Assembly (NCBI GenBank): GCA_002788475.1
Contig: PFRK01000057.1
Location: 1 to 6,187, forward strand
Length of the DNA stretch: 6,187 nucleotides
Source: Candidatus Nomurabacteria bacterium CG_4_9_14_0_2_um_filter_32_10
GTDB taxonomy: Bacteria; Patescibacteriota; Minisyncoccia; Phycocordibacterales; UBA9973
Reading direction: 5' to 3'
Part shown: positions 4,537-6,187 of the stretch, one piece after another
Numbering within the stretch: position 1 is the stretch's first letter
Layout of the letters: the number at the start of each line of letters is the position of its first letter
Position numbers and translations under genes: made by a program
The notes under the pieces: model-generated
The model's database searches: none
What the model was told of the DNA's origin: nothing
What the model saw: only the letters and a program-made list of their open reading frames with translations

Positions 4537-6187
4537 TTAAAGTTCTTCTTGAAGATCAACAAGAACTTTTGTACGCCAGAATTTAGTTCTGAAAGTTTTT
4601 ATTAAATCTTTTAATTCATCATTCTTCAAAAGATATAATATTAAAATTCCTGCACAAATACCTAAAATTCCAGAAATGAATCCTTGTAAAAATACTCCCC
4701 AAAAAGTTGTAGTCCCAAAAATTGGAGAAAGAATATTTAAACTTGTATAAGACACAACTCCAATAAAAAATGAAGCACCTAAACTTTGGAAAAAAGTTTT
4801 TGTAATAAAAGATTCATGTTCCATAAAATCTCTCCTAATAAAATACCATTCTAAAATAAAATTTAAAATAGTACCAACAGAATATGCAAGTGACAACATT
4901 AATACTTCTGTACCTAAAATATTCTCAACTTTCAATAAAGATTCTATAAAATAACGAAACATCGGTACATTTTCAAAAATATGAAGAAATACATAAGACA
5001 AAATTACAATTAAAATGGAACAAAATAAATTAATTGTTAAAGGACGTTTCGTATTACCTGTCGCATAATAAACACGGGACAAAAGAGCAACCATACCCTG
5101 CGCAAGAACTGAGATAGAAAAGATTGCCAAAGATGCTGCTACAAGACGAGTATTTTCCCAAGAAAAAGATCCAGAACCAAGTATGACACGTACGATCTGT
5201 GCACGAAGAATTATAAAAAGAAATATAACTGGAAGTGACCAAAATACTATCTGTCTAGCTGTGGATTTTAAATGATTTTTAAATTCACTTTTTTTCTCAC
5301 TAGAAAAAGATTTTACTAAAGTTGGAAAAGCAGCTACAGCATAAGATATTCCGATAATATTAAGAGGTACTGATTGAAGATTAAAAGAAAAATTAAAAAT
5401 TGAAATTGAACCACTTGAGAGATATGAAGCAAAAGCAATAATAGCGATAAGAGCTATGTTATTAAGAGAAAGACCTAACGTTCTTGGAAGTGAAGTAAAA
5501 GCTATATGTTTTATTTCTTTAAAATTAATAGAAAAAGAGAATTTAGGTGAAAATCCACATCCAAAAGAAGAAAATACTTGAATCAAAAAATGCATAAATG
5601 CTCCTAAAACAACACCTAAAACTAAACCATTAATCCCCAAAATTGGATACAAAAAAACAATACCAATTATAATACCAAAATTATAAAAAATTGGGCTCAA
5701 AGAATACAAGAAAAATTTACGAAAAAGTTGAGTAATCGTACCAAAAAGATTTGAAAGTCCCATCAAAATTGGAGAAAGCAACATTATTCGTGAAAACAAA
5801 ACTACCTTTGCTTGTACTAAAGGTGCAAAACCTGGTGTAACAAAAGATATAAGATAAGGCATAACAAAAAAAGCTATAACAGAAATCACTATCATTGTGA
5901 TAAAAAAAACAGTAAAAATATCATTCAATAACTTACGTGCTTCATCTGTGACTATCTCCCCTTTCATCTTTTCTACAATAAAAGGAATAAGCACTGTGAT
6001 AGAAGCTAAAGATGCAATAGAAATAAAAATAAGATCTGGTATTCGAAATGCAGCATAATAGGCATCAAGCTCAAGCGATGGCCCAATAAAATGTGCGATA
6101 TATCTATCCCGAAAAAGTGCTAAAATTTGAGAAAGTAGAGTAAAACTTCCTAAAAGAAGTGCGGCCTGGTTTATGTTTCCATATTCT
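4537..6187 (-). CDS. murJ: MurJ/MviN-type lipid II flippase (N terminus cut by window edge)
   Basis: A polytopic membrane protein of the MOP superfamily, expected to flip lipid-linked peptidoglycan precursor across the membrane. 549 residues are visible and the frame stays open to the right edge. A GTG at 5994 is not the start, because clear MurJ sequence continues upstream of it. Seen (numbering from the edge): AALLLGSFTLLSQILALFRD (8-27) and ELDAYYAAFRIPDL (39-52), the N-terminal MurJ signature with the conserved Arg26 and Asp41; PRTLGLSLNNIALI (234-247); NFSFNLQSVPLNIIGISYAV (265-284); and SRVYYATGNTKRPLT (370-384), matching the family's 'FYA-x-x-d-T-k-t-P' block. About 12-14 hydrophobic helices follow one another to a charged C-terminal tail. 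Probably only a handful of N-terminal residues are missing. Several charged positions important in E. coli MurJ look replaced (see findings). Confidence 0.95.
   Translation of the reverse strand, partial: EYGNINQAALLLGSFTLLSQILALFRDRYIAHFIGPSLELDAYYAAFRIPDLIFISIASLASITVLIPFIVEKMKGEIVTDEARKLLNDIFTVFFITMIVISVIAFFVMPYLISFVTPGFAPLVQAKVVLFSRIMLLSPILMGLSNLFGTITQLFRKFFLYSLSPIFYNFGIIIGIVFLYPILGINGLVLGVVLGAFMHFLIQVFSSFGCGFSPKFSFSINFKEIKHIAFTSLPRTLGLSLNNIALIAIIAFASYLSSGSISIFNFSFNLQSVPLNIIGISYAVAAFPTLVKSFSSEKKSEFKNHLKSTARQIVFWSLPVIFLFIILRAQIVRVILGSGSFSWENTRLVAASLAIFSISVLAQGMVALLSRVYYATGNTKRPLTINLFCSILIVILSYVFLHIFENVPMFRYFIESLLKVENILGTEVLMLSLAYSVGTILNFILEWYFIRRDFMEHESFITKTFFQSLGASFFIGVVSYTSLNILSPIFGTTTFWGVFLQGFISGILGICAGILILYLLKNDELKDLIKTFRTKFWRTKVLVDLQEEL
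4539..4569 (-). other. Hairpin spanning the murJ stop codon
   Basis: A perfect 9-bp inverted repeat (arms 4539-4547 and 4561-4569; AAAGTTCTT/AAGAACTTT). After one C-C mismatch the stem continues with 4 more base pairs (4549-4552 with 4556-4559) around a 3-base loop. On the murJ transcript the stem contains the last codons and the first two bases of the stop-codon region. It is followed by AAAAATGG, not by a U-run, so it is not a standard intrinsic terminator for murJ. It could stabilise the 3' end, slow readthrough into lepA, or be a coincidence of coding sequence. Confidence 0.4.

Noticed and set aside
5054..5242. Minus-strand 62-codon frame, Cys/Ser/Phe-rich
   Set aside because: It is out of frame inside murJ, whose own frame is continuous and carries family motifs.
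5992..5994. GTG as the start of murJ
   Set aside because: The frame continues upstream to the window edge with unmistakable MurJ N-terminal sequence (LFRDRYIAHF, ELDAYYAAFRIPDL).
1..6187. Recoded TGA (glycine) as in Gracilibacteria/Absconditabacteria
   Set aside because: All frames are open and full length under the standard code, without in-frame TGA; the stops seen are TAA and TAG.

Overview
The window is a compact, strongly AT-rich bacterial segment. It holds five ordinary genes on the minus strand and one very small gene that I propose on the plus strand. Gaps between genes are about 4 to 37 bases, apart from one 141-base gap that holds the small gene. All reading frames close with TAA or TAG under the standard code. 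AT bias, Lys/Ile/Asn/Phe-rich proteins, minimal intergenic DNA and divergent forms of core proteins (MurJ, LepA, a DivIC/FtsB-type protein) suggest a Patescibacteria (Candidate Phyla Radiation, Parcubacteria-like) genome. That placement is inference from style and not from a marker phylogeny.

Layout from right to left, the direction of transcription for most genes: (i) a MurJ/MviN-type lipid II flippase cut at its N terminus by the right edge, with a 31-nt hairpin over its stop codon; (ii) complete lepA (EF4); (iii) a 141-base gap containing a 36-codon single-helix membrane protein gene on the plus strand, convergent with lepA and divergent from the next gene; (iv) a small DivIC/FtsB-like septum protein; (v) a D-2-hydroxyacid dehydrogenase of the D-lactate dehydrogenase type; (vi) a glycerate 2-kinase of the MOFRL type, cut at its C terminus by the left edge. 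No RNA gene, mobile element, CRISPR array or long repeat was seen.

Functionally, the MurJ and DivIC-like genes point to cell envelope synthesis and division, and LepA to translation. The last two genes form a tight pair that could link a 2-oxoacid (pyruvate or hydroxypyruvate) and D-glycerate to lower glycolysis.

The most interesting signal is at the gene starts. Three starts (the dehydrogenase, lepA and the small plus-strand ORF) share the same arrangement: an extended -10 element TGnTATnnT, exactly six bases, then ATG. This predicts that transcription starts at or next to the start codon, giving leaderless mRNAs. The arrangement also supports the small ORF, whose promoter (TTGAAA, 16 bases, TATTAT) is the best in the window and overlaps the -10 region of the divergent division gene.
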